NCBI RefSeq assembly: GCF_014647215.1
Contig: NZ_BMOT01000002.1
Span: forward strand, 124,001-188,000
DNA length: 64,000 nt
Reading direction: 5' to 3'
Origin: Shewanella aestuarii
Lineage (GTDB): Bacteria; Pseudomonadota; Gammaproteobacteria; Enterobacterales; Shewanellaceae
The translations under genes were made by a program, and so were the position numbers. Positions 28,782 through 36,966 of this stretch are shown piece by piece. The stretch's first letter is position 1. Each line of letters opens with the position of its first letter. The notes under the pieces are model-generated. The model did no database searches. It had not been told where the DNA came from and saw nothing but the letters and a program-made list of their open reading frames with translations.

Positions 28782-29735
28782 TTAATCTTCTAACGAATAA
28801 GGCAGCGCTTGGATTGCTAAACTAGATTGTTCATCATCAGCAATACGTAAAGTGGCATCCGCTTCAGTGTCATTGGCTAACACAGCGGTTAGCAGCACTT
28901 GATCACCTTGTTGGACAAACTCAATAATATTACCCACCTTACGAAACCCATCTTCAAGAGCAATCTCAATGGCCGAGTCAATCGTCAACGTTTGATTGGT
29001 GTTTCCAGACAAAATATACAAGGCGCGCTTGTTACCACCGCGATACTTCATACGGGCGATAGTTTCTTGCCCCATGTAGCAACCTTTGGTGAAGCTAATG
29101 CCATTAATAGCTTGAACATTACACATTTGCGGCACATATTGGCTGGAGTGTGCAGCTGGTATATTAGGGTAGCCCGCTTTTATTTCTTCAGCTTGCCATG
29201 CTGTTGCATCAAACACTTGTTGATTTTGGCAAAGCGCTTGTGCTTTATCTGCCGCTAACATCACGATATAGCGGTTATTATCTTTTAGTATCACCCCACC
29301 ATCTACATGCGTGAGTTCAGCTTCAATGCTACCAAAATGCTGTTCTACAAACGTGCTAGCTTGACTGCCAGCAATACCCAGCAGTTGCCAGTGAGTTGAT
29401 ACATCAACTAATTCGGCTTTGCTAAAAACCGCATACTTTTTTAACTGCGGTAAGCCAACGGCTAAGGTATCGGTTGGCATCATCATATATAGAGAATCGT
29501 TGATGCTAAACGTACGGAAACTGGCAATCATTTTACCTTTAGGATCACAATGTGCACCCCAGCGCCATTGATCTGCGTTTAGTGAGACAATTTCTGTGGT
29601 CACTTGGCCATTAATGAAACTACGAGCTTGCTCACCAGTCACTTCAATTAACCCTAAGTGATCGAGGCTAGCTAACATGAGTGAGGGGGTTTCTTGGGTG
29701 AGGGCCCAATGGGGTTTACTTATTGAAAGGCTCAT
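28782..29735 (-). CDS. ygfZ: Folate-binding tRNA-modifying protein YgfZ
   Basis: Folate-dependent protein of the COG0354/GcvT-like family, involved in iron-sulfur cluster maintenance and tRNA modification by MiaB. The hallmark K-G-C-Y-x-G-Q-E motif is present (TKGCYMGQETIARMKYRGGNKR). From ATG 29735 (MSLSISKPHW), behind an AGGAA site, it is 317 residues, close to E. coli (326). The frame continues 19 codons upstream but that extension is hydrophobic and lacks support. It lies downstream of serA on the same strand, with a terminator between them. Confidence 0.92.
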   Translation of the reverse strand: MSLSISKPHWALTQETPSLMLASLDHLGLIEVTGEQARSFINGQVTTEIVSLNADQWRWGAHCDPKGKMIASFRTFSINDSLYMMMPTDTLAVGLPQLKKYAVFSKAELVDVSTHWQLLGIAGSQASTFVEQHFGSIEAELTHVDGGVILKDNNRYIVMLAADKAQALCQNQQVFDATAWQAEEIKAGYPNIPAAHSSQYVPQMCNVQAINGISFTKGCYMGQETIARMKYRGGNKRALYILSGNTNQTLTIDSAIEIALEDGFRKVGNIIEFVQQGDQVLLTAVLANDTEADATLRIADDEQSSLAIQALPYSLED

Positions 29736-29811
29736 TTGATTTCCTGTGAAACAGCAACATAATGCCAGCAGTGTAGCCCAAACTCTGATCACTCAAAAGG
29801 GGATAACAATA

Positions 29812-29837
29812 AAAACGGCTACCTAAGTAGCCGTTTT
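29812..29837 (-). terminator. Terminator of serA
   Basis: AAAACGGCTAC (29812-29822) pairs perfectly with GTAGCCGTTTT (29827-29837) around CTAA. Runs on both sides could make it work in both directions. Confidence 0.88.
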
Positions 29838-29865
29838 ATTCTCACTCTAAGCTAAAGTTTCGATT

Positions 29866-31095
29866 TTAAAATAATACGCGGGTACGGATAGTCCCTTCAA
29901 TTTGCTTCAGTTCGACTAAGGCTTCTTCAGCTTGGTCAGAATCTACTTCCATTACAACATAACCAATCTCTGCTGTAGTTTGTAAGTATTGAGCGGCAAT
30001 GTTGATGCCTTTCTCTGAGAAAGCTTGGTTAATTTTGATCAACACACCTGGACGATTATGGTGAATGTGCAGTAAGCGTGATGCGCCAGCGTGTTGTGCA
30101 AGCGATACTTCAGGGAAGTTAACAGCAGATACCGTTGAACCATTGTCCGAATATTTAGCCAGTTTACCTGCGACTTCAATACCGATGTTTTCTTGAGCTT
30201 CAGCAGTACTACCACCAATATGAGGTGTAAGTAATACATTGTCTAAACCACGTAATGGGCTAATAAACTCATCATCATTTGATTTAGGCTCTACTGGGAA
30301 TACGTCGATGGCTGCGCCGGCAATATGTTCAGACTTAACGGCCTGTGCTAATGCCTCAATTTCGACAACTGTACCGCGCGATGCATTGATGAAAAAGCTA
30401 CCTTGACGCATTTGGCTAAACTCTTTAGCACCAAACATATCTTTAGTTTGTGGTGTTTCAGGCACGTGCAAACTAACGACATCAGCACTAGCAAGTAAGC
30501 TCTCTAAGCTGTGAACTTGAGAGGCATTACCCAGTGGTAATTTATCTTCAATATCGAAGAAAATCACGCGCATGCCAAGGGTTTCAGCCAAAATGCCTAA
30601 CTGAGTACCGATATGACCATAACCGATTACGCCGAGTGTTTTACCACGCACTTCGACACTGCCATTAGCACTTTTTAGCCAGCCACCACGATGACATTGA
30701 GCATTACGTTGCGGAATGCCACGCATTAGCATGATGATTTCACCAATAACTAGTTCAGCAACACTGCGAGTGTTAGAGAATGGCGCGTTGAAAACAGGTA
30801 CACCGAGTTTTTCTGCCGCGGCTAAATCAACCTGATTTGTACCAATACAAAAACAGCCAATAGCAACCAGTTTTTCTGCATGGTTAAGTACTTCAGCAGT
30901 TAATTGAGTACGTGAGCGTAATCCCACAAAATGTGCATCTTTGATTGATTCGAGCAATTGGCTCTCATCTAATGAGGCCTTGTGATACTCAATGTTGGTA
31001 TAACCTGCTCTTTCTAGTACATCTACCGCACTTTGGTGGACGCCCTCCAACAGCAGGATTTTTATCTTATCCTTGTCAAGCGAATGTTTCGCCAT
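29866..31095 (-). CDS. serA: D-3-phosphoglycerate dehydrogenase
   Basis: NAD-dependent oxidation of 3-phosphoglycerate, the first step of serine biosynthesis. It is 409 residues (E. coli 410). The Rossmann motif VIGYGHIGTQLG, the substrate region CFCIGTNQVDL, and the catalytic region with HIGGSTAEAQENIG are all present. A C-terminal ACT domain (about 335-409, HHNRPGVLIKINQAFSEKGINI) is the usual site of serine feedback inhibition. It is monocistronic or leads towards ygfZ. A symmetric element lies upstream at 31155-31181. Confidence 0.96.
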   Translation of the reverse strand: MAKHSLDKDKIKILLLEGVHQSAVDVLERAGYTNIEYHKASLDESQLLESIKDAHFVGLRSRTQLTAEVLNHAEKLVAIGCFCIGTNQVDLAAAEKLGVPVFNAPFSNTRSVAELVIGEIIMLMRGIPQRNAQCHRGGWLKSANGSVEVRGKTLGVIGYGHIGTQLGILAETLGMRVIFFDIEDKLPLGNASQVHSLESLLASADVVSLHVPETPQTKDMFGAKEFSQMRQGSFFINASRGTVVEIEALAQAVKSEHIAGAAIDVFPVEPKSNDDEFISPLRGLDNVLLTPHIGGSTAEAQENIGIEVAGKLAKYSDNGSTVSAVNFPEVSLAQHAGASRLLHIHHNRPGVLIKINQAFSEKGINIAAQYLQTTAEIGYVVMEVDSDQAEEALVELKQIEGTIRTRVLF

Positions 31096-31154
31096 GATAT
31101 GGGTACCCTCTAATGTGTAATTGCTGATTTAGTACCTAAAGTACTTATGCTTAT

Positions 31155-31181
31155 GATATCAGTTAGTTTACTATTGATATC
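31155..31181. promoter_or_regulatory. Inverted repeat upstream of serA
   Basis: GATATCA (31155-31161) and TGATATC (31175-31181) form a perfect inverted repeat whose centres are 20 bp apart, about two helical turns. The rest of the 268-bp gap between serA and the yjdF-like gene shows nothing else clear. Confidence 0.35.
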
Positions 31182-31363
31182 TGCTCCCAAGCGACGTCAA
31201 ATCAGCTACTTTTTTTGAGGTAGGTGAGGTCTGTTCTACTTTGAGAAAATATGCGACTTCCAACGCATAGCCAAAGTAGCACTTTTTTTGCACATTGTGG
31301 AGGGCTAGATGGCTAAAGTTAATATTCTAATTTTAGAACAATATCGAATAAGAGGAATTTACA

Positions 31364-31963
31364 TTGCATAATAAAATTATATGGATAGTCATTTATGCCG
31401 CGGTATTGCTTTGGTCGGTTAGTGATCCCAAGGATATGTTCACCTGGTGGCTTGAGGCGATCCCTGCGCTTATTGCTGTGGTGCTTTTGTGGGCAACACG
31501 TAATCGCTTTCAATTTACCTCATTGGCTTATTGGTTGATCCTTGTTCATTGCATTGTGTTATTTGTCGGGGCGAGATATACCTATGCTGAGGTGCCTTTG
31601 TTTGATTGGCTTGCCCAGATAATGGGTAGTGAGCGAAATAACTACGACAAAGTCGGTCATTTTGCCCAGGGTTTTGTGCCGGTAATCCTTGCTCGAGAAA
31701 TTATGTTACGCAACGGTGTGCTAAAGATGGGGGCTTGGTGTCAGTTTTTATCTGTGTGTTTTGTGCTCGCATTTTCGGCTTTTTATGAGCTAATTGAGTG
31801 GTGGGTTGCGGCAGCAACAGGTGAAGATGCCGAAGCCTTTTTAGGTACCCAAGGTTACGTATGGGATACCCAGTCTGATATGTTTTTAGCATTAATTGGT
31901 GGTATTTGCGGATTACTGTTATTAACTCGTCTGCATAATCGCCAAATTAGCAGCAAAAAATAA
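31364..31963 (+). CDS. yjdF: YjdF-like (DUF2238) inner-membrane protein
   Basis: A 199-residue membrane protein with about six hydrophobic segments. The block YTYAEVPLFDWLAQIMGSERNNYDKVGHFAQGFVPVI and the later FSAFYELIEWWVA...GTQGYVWDTQSDMFLALIGG are the conserved histidine/aspartate-containing motifs of DUF2238/YjdF. The start is TTG 31364, supported by an AGAGGA site seven bases upstream; no ATG fits in frame. The function is unknown. It is divergent from serA and ends before a hairpin at 31993-32027. Confidence 0.82.
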   Translation: MHNKIIWIVIYAAVLLWSVSDPKDMFTWWLEAIPALIAVVLLWATRNRFQFTSLAYWLILVHCIVLFVGARYTYAEVPLFDWLAQIMGSERNNYDKVGHFAQGFVPVILAREIMLRNGVLKMGAWCQFLSVCFVLAFSAFYELIEWWVAAATGEDAEAFLGTQGYVWDTQSDMFLALIGGICGLLLLTRLHNRQISSKK

Positions 31964-31992
31964 ATTGCAGCCAATGATTTAAAAATTTATAT

Positions 31993-32027
31993 GTCAGTCA
32001 AAATGCTTATTCATACTTTTGGCTGAC
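31993..32027 (+). terminator. Hairpin after the yjdF-like gene
   Basis: GTCAGTCAAAA (31993-32003) pairs with TTTTGGCTGAC (32017-32027), with one wobble. Only a weak T-tract follows. The rest of the 300-bp gap to the regulator gene shows no clear element. Confidence 0.5.
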
Positions 32028-32267
32028 TAGTTTCACTCCCTATCTAATTAATTTCTACTATGCTTGTCACTCAATTTACAACCTTTACACCTTTTGTCGT
32101 AATCTAGGGCAATTGCCTGTAGCATCGGTACAATAATTGGGTATAAAATAAATTCAGGACGATGTTTGAGTACTCACGCTTTAGCCTATAAATTATTCAT
32201 AAAGTTGAAACTAATGTCTGATAAATAGGGTGCTTGAACGTAATAACACTTTTCAGGGAGAAGAGTA

Positions 32268-32936
32268 ATGAGCTCAAATAATTATGAACTGGTGTTTTTA
32301 CATCAATTATCTGCCCCATGCCATCTTGCTATTCTTGCTGAATCGATTGGGTTGAAGACCCGTATTGTTAAACATGCTGGCGAATTAGAGTTAGATAAAA
32401 AATCCAATAGCTTTTATCTTATCGCCCAAAAAGGGGCGGCTTTAGATAATAAAGGCATCCCTTTGCTTGCCTCTCGTATTGTTAACCATGTACCCGTTGC
32501 TTTATACCAAGTAGAACGAGGTTCTTTAGACCAAGAATCAGCTTTGCTGTTGGGGGTTCGTGGATTATTGTATGCCGATCAACGCATGGACTTAATGTTA
32601 ACGGGGTTACGTAAAATGGTATCAGATGAACTTTGGTACGATAGACCCTTAATCAGCAAGATGTTTAGGCGATTGGTTCAAAAACTCGATAATAACAACG
32701 AAATTCCTGAAGACACGGTCGCAATGCTACAAATGCTGACCAACAGAGAAAGAACCATTATTCAATTGGTTTCCAGTGGTGCACGTAACAAAGAAATTGC
32801 TCATAGTTTATGTATCAGTGAGCATACAGTTAAAGCCCATATTTCTTCAATTTTTCGTAAAACCCAATCCCGAAATAGAGTTGAGTTATTACGTTGGGCA
32901 CAAACATATCAAACCCATTTTGAATTGGTGAATTAG
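32268..32936 (+). CDS. LuxR/CsgD-like transcriptional regulator
   Basis: A 222-residue regulator with a receiver-like N-terminal domain and a C-terminal LuxR-type helix-turn-helix (LTNRERTIIQLVSSGARNKEIAHSLCISEHTVKAHISSIFRKTQSRNRVELLRWA). The spacing, GLLYADQRMDLMLTGLRKMVSDELWYDRPLIS before the linker, and the absence of a phosphoacceptor aspartate in the usual place point to the CsgD/VpsT branch that controls biofilm matrix genes. VpsT binds c-di-GMP through W-[FLM]-[TS]-R; the equivalent here reads WYDR, so c-di-GMP binding is uncertain. A GGGAGAAG site precedes ATG 32268. No matrix genes lie in the window. Confidence 0.82.
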   Translation: MSSNNYELVFLHQLSAPCHLAILAESIGLKTRIVKHAGELELDKKSNSFYLIAQKGAALDNKGIPLLASRIVNHVPVALYQVERGSLDQESALLLGVRGLLYADQRMDLMLTGLRKMVSDELWYDRPLISKMFRRLVQKLDNNNEIPEDTVAMLQMLTNRERTIIQLVSSGARNKEIAHSLCISEHTVKAHISSIFRKTQSRNRVELLRWAQTYQTHFELVN

Positions 32937-33056
32937 TTATTTCTTTTTCTTAATTCGCAAAATAAGTTTGGGAAACTGACGCGCTTATTTTTAGTTGTTT
33001 ATTCTCCTTTCATCTCACAGTACACTGGGAAAATAATTGTTAACTGGATGTATCCA

Positions 33057-33494
33057 ATGAGTATTTGGTTTAGAGAAGTAACACTGGCAGATTGTGAGCG
33101 CTTAGATGCGGGTATGAACGGCAAAGGCACTCTAATGCGAACGCTGGGCATTAAGATCACCGAAATAGGTGATGATTATATGAAAGCGACAATGCCCGCC
33201 GATCCCAGTGTTCACAACCCATTAGGGATTGTCCATGGTGGTGCTAATGTGGCATTAGCTGAAACAGTAGCCAGTTATGCGGCTAATTTTGTTGTCGATT
33301 TCACTAAATTCTATTGTGTTGGCCAAGAGATTAACGCAAATCACTTAAAAGCCTCCCGTAATGGCACATTAACGGCAACGGCCAGACCTGTCCATATTGG
33401 TAAGCGAAGCTCAGTATGGGAGATTCTAGTGCATAACAGTGCTAATGATTTATGTTGTATTTCTAGGATGACTGCGGCAGTTGTTGAACGTTAA
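33057..33494 (+). CDS. Hotdog-fold acyl-CoA thioesterase (MenI/EntH-like)
   Basis: A 145-residue hotdog thioesterase of the PaaI/YdiI type. The motif VHGGANVALAETVASYAA contains the HGG and the catalytic glutamate; EINANHLKASRNG and the final CCISRMTAAVV also match MenI (YdiI) of E. coli. It probably hydrolyses an aromatic or medium-chain acyl-CoA, such as 1,4-dihydroxy-2-naphthoyl-CoA in menaquinone synthesis, but the substrate cannot be read from sequence. The start may be ATG 33057 (MSIWFREV) or ATG 33048, three codons earlier. No other menaquinone gene is nearby. Confidence 0.85.
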   Translation: MSIWFREVTLADCERLDAGMNGKGTLMRTLGIKITEIGDDYMKATMPADPSVHNPLGIVHGGANVALAETVASYAANFVVDFTKFYCVGQEINANHLKASRNGTLTATARPVHIGKRSSVWEILVHNSANDLCCISRMTAAVVER

Positions 33495-33550
33495 CTTCAT
33501 CTTATTGGGATAAGCTATACTCAACAAAAGAACGTTATTTTGGAGTTATT

Positions 33551-33799
33551 ATGGATACAGCAACAATGTGGGAATGGGTGGGATATCTTGCCTCTGTCGT
33601 AGTCGCCATTTCTCTAATGATGGCAAATATCAAAAAACTTCGCTGGTGGAATTTAGTTGGCGCAGCTTTGTTTGTTGCTTATGGCCTAGCCATTGATGCT
33701 ATTCCGGTCGCATTAGTGAATTTTTTCATTGTGTTAATTGATGCTTATTATTTAGTGAAATTGTATCGCGAGCCAATCGCTAAGCCACCTTCAGAGTAA
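33551..33799 (+). CDS. YgjV-like small inner-membrane protein
   Basis: An 82-residue protein with three hydrophobic helices (about 9-24, 32-47 and 51-70). The sequence EWVGYLASVVVAISLMMANIKKLRWWNLVGAALFVAYGLAI fits the YgjV/Imp-YgjV family of small membrane proteins, often seen as single genes. The function is unknown. It starts at ATG 33551 behind TGGAG and is followed by a palindromic terminator. Confidence 0.75.
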   Translation: MDTATMWEWVGYLASVVVAISLMMANIKKLRWWNLVGAALFVAYGLAIDAIPVALVNFFIVLIDAYYLVKLYREPIAKPPSE

Positions 33800-33818
33800 C
33801 TTGGTTATTTTACCAATC

Positions 33819-33841
33819 GCCGAAGCATGCTTCGGCTTTTT
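33819..33841 (+). terminator. Terminator of the ygjV-like gene
   Basis: The 18-base perfect palindrome GCCGAAGCATGCTTCGGC (33819-33836) is followed by T5. Confidence 0.85.
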
Positions 33842-33898
33842 ACTGCATTTTTAAATCGATTTTACTTAACCCTCCTCATTCTAATTACCTTTGTCGAT

Positions 33899-33973
33899 TA
33901 TAATCATCGCTTTTAATCGCTTTTTAAGTTTGCCGGCCTCATCTATTATCGCTTTATTCGATAACGACGGCCG
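33899..33973 (+). promoter_or_regulatory. Catalase promoter (-10) and two-tier leader hairpin
   Basis: TATAAT lies at 33899-33904 with no good -35, as in activator-dependent promoters. Downstream, CGGCC (33934-33938) can pair with GGCCG (33969-33973) and enclose a second stem TTATCG (33946-33951) with CGATAA (33959-33964). The structure ends immediately before the Shine-Dalgarno GAGGAAG of a 16-codon upstream ORF. OxyR-like control is plausible but I see no convincing ATAG-type OxyR site. Confidence 0.4.
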
Positions 33974-33983
33974 AGGAAGCAAC

Positions 33984-34034
33984 ATGGCAACCGTTTATGA
34001 CTTAATTGAACAATGGTTACTTGAAAGTAATTAG
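33984..34034 (+). CDS. 16-codon upstream ORF (possible leader peptide) before the catalase
   Basis: ATG 33984 opens a 16-residue frame (MATVYDLIEQWLLESN) preceded by a strong GAGGAAG site seven bases away. Its TAG stop at 34032-34034 is embedded in the Shine-Dalgarno (TAGGAG) of the catalase, 10 bases before the catalase ATG. The layout is typical of translational coupling or a leader peptide. The peptide is acidic and amphipathic, not rich in any one amino acid, so classical attenuation by amino acid supply is not suggested. Whether it is translated is unknown. Confidence 0.5.
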   Translation: MATVYDLIEQWLLESN

Positions 34035-34044
34035 GAGAGAAAAT

Positions 34045-35508
34045 ATGAACAATTCACATTATTTAACAAGCCAGAATGGTGCCCCCATAGCAGATGATCA
34101 AAACTCACTTTCTGCTGGTGAAAGAGGCCCTTTGCTGCTTCAAGATTGGCATCTTATCGAAAAGCTAGCCCACTTTAACCGTGAGCGTATTCCTGAACGC
34201 GTTGTACATGCTAAAGGTACTGGCGTATATGGCACATTTACACTGACCAAAGATTTAAGTGAATTCACTATTGCAGATCATTTCAATGGTGTGGGTAAAC
34301 AAACTGAAACGTTTGTTCGCTTCTCGACAGTAGGCGGAGAAATGGGCTCAGCCGATGCTGAACGTGATCCTCGTGGTTTTGGGCTACGTTTTTATACCAC
34401 TCGAGGTAATCACGATATAGTGGGTAATAACACCCCAACTTTCTTTTTACGAGATGGTATTAAGTTTCCAGATTTTATTCATACTCAAAAACGTCACCCG
34501 CAAACTAATTTAAAAGATCCACAAGCCATGTGGGATTTTTGGGCACAAAACCCAGAAGCGATGCACCAAGTGACGATTTTAATGTCAGATCGGGGTATCC
34601 CAGCGAATTATCGTCAAATGCACGGTTATGGCTCACACACATTTTCACTTTGGAATGCCAAAGGCGAGCGTTTTTGGGTGAAGTTTCACTTCAAGTCGCA
34701 GCAAGGTGTGGTTAATTTAACCAATGCACAGGCTGATAAGTTGAAAGGAATCGATCCTGATTCTTCTCAGCGTGACATGGTGATTGCGATCACCGACAAA
34801 AACTTCCCAAAATGGACTGTGAAGGTACAAATCATGCCTGAAGCAGAGGCAAATACTTATCACATCAACCCGTTTGATTTAACTAAAGTGTGGCCACATG
34901 CTGATTATCCACTGATTGAAATTGGTGAGCTTGAGCTTAATCGTATGCCAAATAATTATTTTGCTGAAGTTGAGCAGGTTGCTCTAGCACCCAGTAATTT
35001 AGTGCCTGGCGTGGGAGCATCACCGGATAAAATGTTACAAGCAAGGCTATTTTCTTATGCTGATGCACAGCGTTACCGCATTGGTACAAATTACAATCAA
35101 CTGCCGGTTAATTGCCCACATGCAGCTAAAGCAAATCACCACCAACGTGCTGGTGCAATGGCGGGAACTCAATGTCCTTTCCAAGGCAGTCAAACGGGCG
35201 GCGATACCAGTGCAAATTATGGTCCTAATACGACAAGCGCAGCATTACAAGACGCAGCTCAATTTGCAGAGCCGCCGTTGCGCTTAGATGGAGAAGCTGC
35301 TCGTTATAGCCGCTATAATCAAGATGATTTCAGCCAAGCTGGTAATTTGTACCGTATGTTTGCAGAAGATGAAAAGCAGCGTTTGGTAGAGACGATAAGT
35401 GGCTCTTTAAGCCAGGCAAGCTTAGATGTGCAACAAAAAATGCTAGCTCATTTTAGTCAGGCAGATGTTGATTATGGTCAGCGTATTGCTAAAGCATTAG
35501 GGCTATAA
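34045..35508 (+). CDS. katB: Haem catalase (small-subunit, clade 3)
   Basis: Monofunctional haem catalase, H2O2 to water and oxygen. From ATG 34045, with AGGAGAG nine bases upstream, it is 487 residues, the length of small-subunit catalases. The distal histidine lies in RVVHAKGTGVYG and the asparagine-containing HDIVGNNTPTFFLRD follows. The proximal haem-ligand tyrosine is in RLFSYADAQRYRIGTNYNQLPVN. The longer frame from 34006 overlaps the upstream ORF and is not likely. The name katB follows Shewanella usage and is less certain than the function. A terminator follows at 35597. Confidence 0.95.
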   Translation: MNNSHYLTSQNGAPIADDQNSLSAGERGPLLLQDWHLIEKLAHFNRERIPERVVHAKGTGVYGTFTLTKDLSEFTIADHFNGVGKQTETFVRFSTVGGEMGSADAERDPRGFGLRFYTTRGNHDIVGNNTPTFFLRDGIKFPDFIHTQKRHPQTNLKDPQAMWDFWAQNPEAMHQVTILMSDRGIPANYRQMHGYGSHTFSLWNAKGERFWVKFHFKSQQGVVNLTNAQADKLKGIDPDSSQRDMVIAITDKNFPKWTVKVQIMPEAEANTYHINPFDLTKVWPHADYPLIEIGELELNRMPNNYFAEVEQVALAPSNLVPGVGASPDKMLQARLFSYADAQRYRIGTNYNQLPVNCPHAAKANHHQRAGAMAGTQCPFQGSQTGGDTSANYGPNTTSAALQDAAQFAEPPLRLDGEAARYSRYNQDDFSQAGNLYRMFAEDEKQRLVETISGSLSQASLDVQQKMLAHFSQADVDYGQRIAKALGL

Positions 35509-35596
35509 AAAGGTTTGTAATCTAAGTTAGCTGGACATAAATGATTGCCGTTTATCTTTATTAATTAACAATAGCGCTTTCATTTAGCGGATAAAC

Positions 35597-35626
35597 AAAG
35601 GGACTGATGAAGTATCAGTCCCTTTT
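35597..35626 (+). terminator. Terminator of the catalase gene
   Basis: AAAGGGACTGAT (35597-35608) pairs perfectly with ATCAGTCCCTTT (35614-35625) around GAAGT. Confidence 0.88.
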
Positions 35627-35713
35627 AATTTGATTATAAGTAATTGAATCTGGGTATGTTAAATCTCATTTATTCATCTCTTGACGCTAATTGAAGCTAA
35701 AGAGTCTGCTGTT

Positions 35714-36730
35714 TTAGCACGTCAGATAAGCCAATAAAGCGAGTTGAAATTTGCCGTAACCGGTATACCGCCAAAGTGACTCAATGCGCATTGGATTATC
35801 TAGAAGCGCTTTAATAAAAGCCGTTATCTGCTCATCGTCAGTTAACTGTGACTCTAACTTTTTATCCGTTAAAGCTAAGTCCTGTAACCTATCTATACAG
35901 TGAATTAACTGGTTAAAAAATCTAACATATTCAGCTTGCTTATCTTTTTGGATACTCGGTTCATTATCCTTTGTGTTGACGCTGTTGTTTACATGCTCCA
36001 AATAACGCTCGAGTTCAAGCCAATGGTTTAAACCTGTCTTTAACCGTGACTGTAAACTTGTGTTTGCTGATACCGTGGTGGCATCTAACAAATTAGGCCA
36101 GGCTGTTTTGAATTGATAAGGCATTTTTCCGGATAATAAATAACCCGTTACCGCTTTACTTTCCTCGGCTAATCTTATGGGGATATCGTTGGCAATCAGC
36201 TGTGCTAACAAGATTAAATCTTCGTTTTGGCCTTTAATTAATTCCAGTTCTAGCTCATGAATCAGTCTTGTTTTGTGGCCAGCAATCACTTCGCCTTTAT
36301 CTAGTGCTACCTCAATTGTGCTGTGATTAATATTGATCAGCCACGTTTGGCGAGTAAAATTGGTTTCAAAAATAATGTTTAGATTGTTATTTAAGCACTG
36401 TAAATCAGTATTCAGGGGCCAAATGTGTTGAGGAAACAAGAATAGGTTGGGTGTTTTTTCAGCGGTTGTAACATTAAATTCTGGTCGACTATGTAGCCCT
36501 GAGCTAACACTTCCCGTCGTTTTAATTGTTTGCTCTTGATGATTTTTTGAGCCCCTTACTCTTAATCCCATATCCCATCGTGCTAACTGTAACGTGCAAG
36601 TGTCGAAATAATGATTAAATAAAAAATCGCTTTTACAGTAAGTTGAATTAGGTAAGTTATGGAGTGTTTTTACCAGTGAATCAAAATCTTGTAATGCAAC
36701 AAATAGTTTTAGTTCGGTTTCAGTGTGCAT
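35714..36730 (-). CDS. CYTH-domain protein (YgiF-like inorganic triphosphatase), short C-terminus
   Basis: A 338-residue protein. The N-terminal CYTH domain (about 1-200) starts with the E-x-E-x-K signature (TETELKL) and has the basic and acidic strands of the triphosphate tunnel (LRVRGSKNHQEQTIKT, HELELELIKG). E. coli YgiF is 433 residues with a CHAD domain after the CYTH. Here the helical C-terminus (about 210-338) is much shorter and lacks an obvious complete CHAD. It probably hydrolyses tripolyphosphate. It is divergent from the DUF47-pit pair and shares a regulatory gap with it that holds a pho-box-like element, which agrees with a phosphate-related role. Confidence 0.8.
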   Translation of the reverse strand: MHTETELKLFVALQDFDSLVKTLHNLPNSTYCKSDFLFNHYFDTCTLQLARWDMGLRVRGSKNHQEQTIKTTGSVSSGLHSRPEFNVTTAEKTPNLFLFPQHIWPLNTDLQCLNNNLNIIFETNFTRQTWLININHSTIEVALDKGEVIAGHKTRLIHELELELIKGQNEDLILLAQLIANDIPIRLAEESKAVTGYLLSGKMPYQFKTAWPNLLDATTVSANTSLQSRLKTGLNHWLELERYLEHVNNSVNTKDNEPSIQKDKQAEYVRFFNQLIHCIDRLQDLALTDKKLESQLTDDEQITAFIKALLDNPMRIESLWRYTGYGKFQLALLAYLTC

Positions 36731-36768
36731 TGACTTCTAGCTCGTCTTGTAATCAAATGTTCATAAAT

Positions 36769-36805
36769 TCGTCATATTTGCTTCACAGTGTCACATTTCT
36801 GTAAT
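36769..36805 (+). promoter_or_regulatory. Pho-box-like element upstream of the DUF47-pit operon
   Basis: Bases 36788-36805 match the PhoB box CTGTCATAWAWCTGTCAY at 14 of 18 positions (half-sites GTGTCAC and CTGTAAT). A weaker copy (12 of 18) lies at 36769-36786. The spacing between copies is not the usual 22 bp, so only the first may be functional. The region lies between the divergent CYTH gene and the DUF47-pit genes. Confidence 0.4.
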
Positions 36806-36966
36806 AATAATCCCTTAGGATTGCGTTGCTCAGATGGATTATACTCTGAGCTGGAAGTGTAAATCGCGGTAGTGAGAAATTGAAACTACACTGTTTCTTT
36901 ATGTGGACGCTTGAGGTAACATGCGCCCGCTTTTCCAAGTTGGAATTAATTAAATAGGTAACGGCA

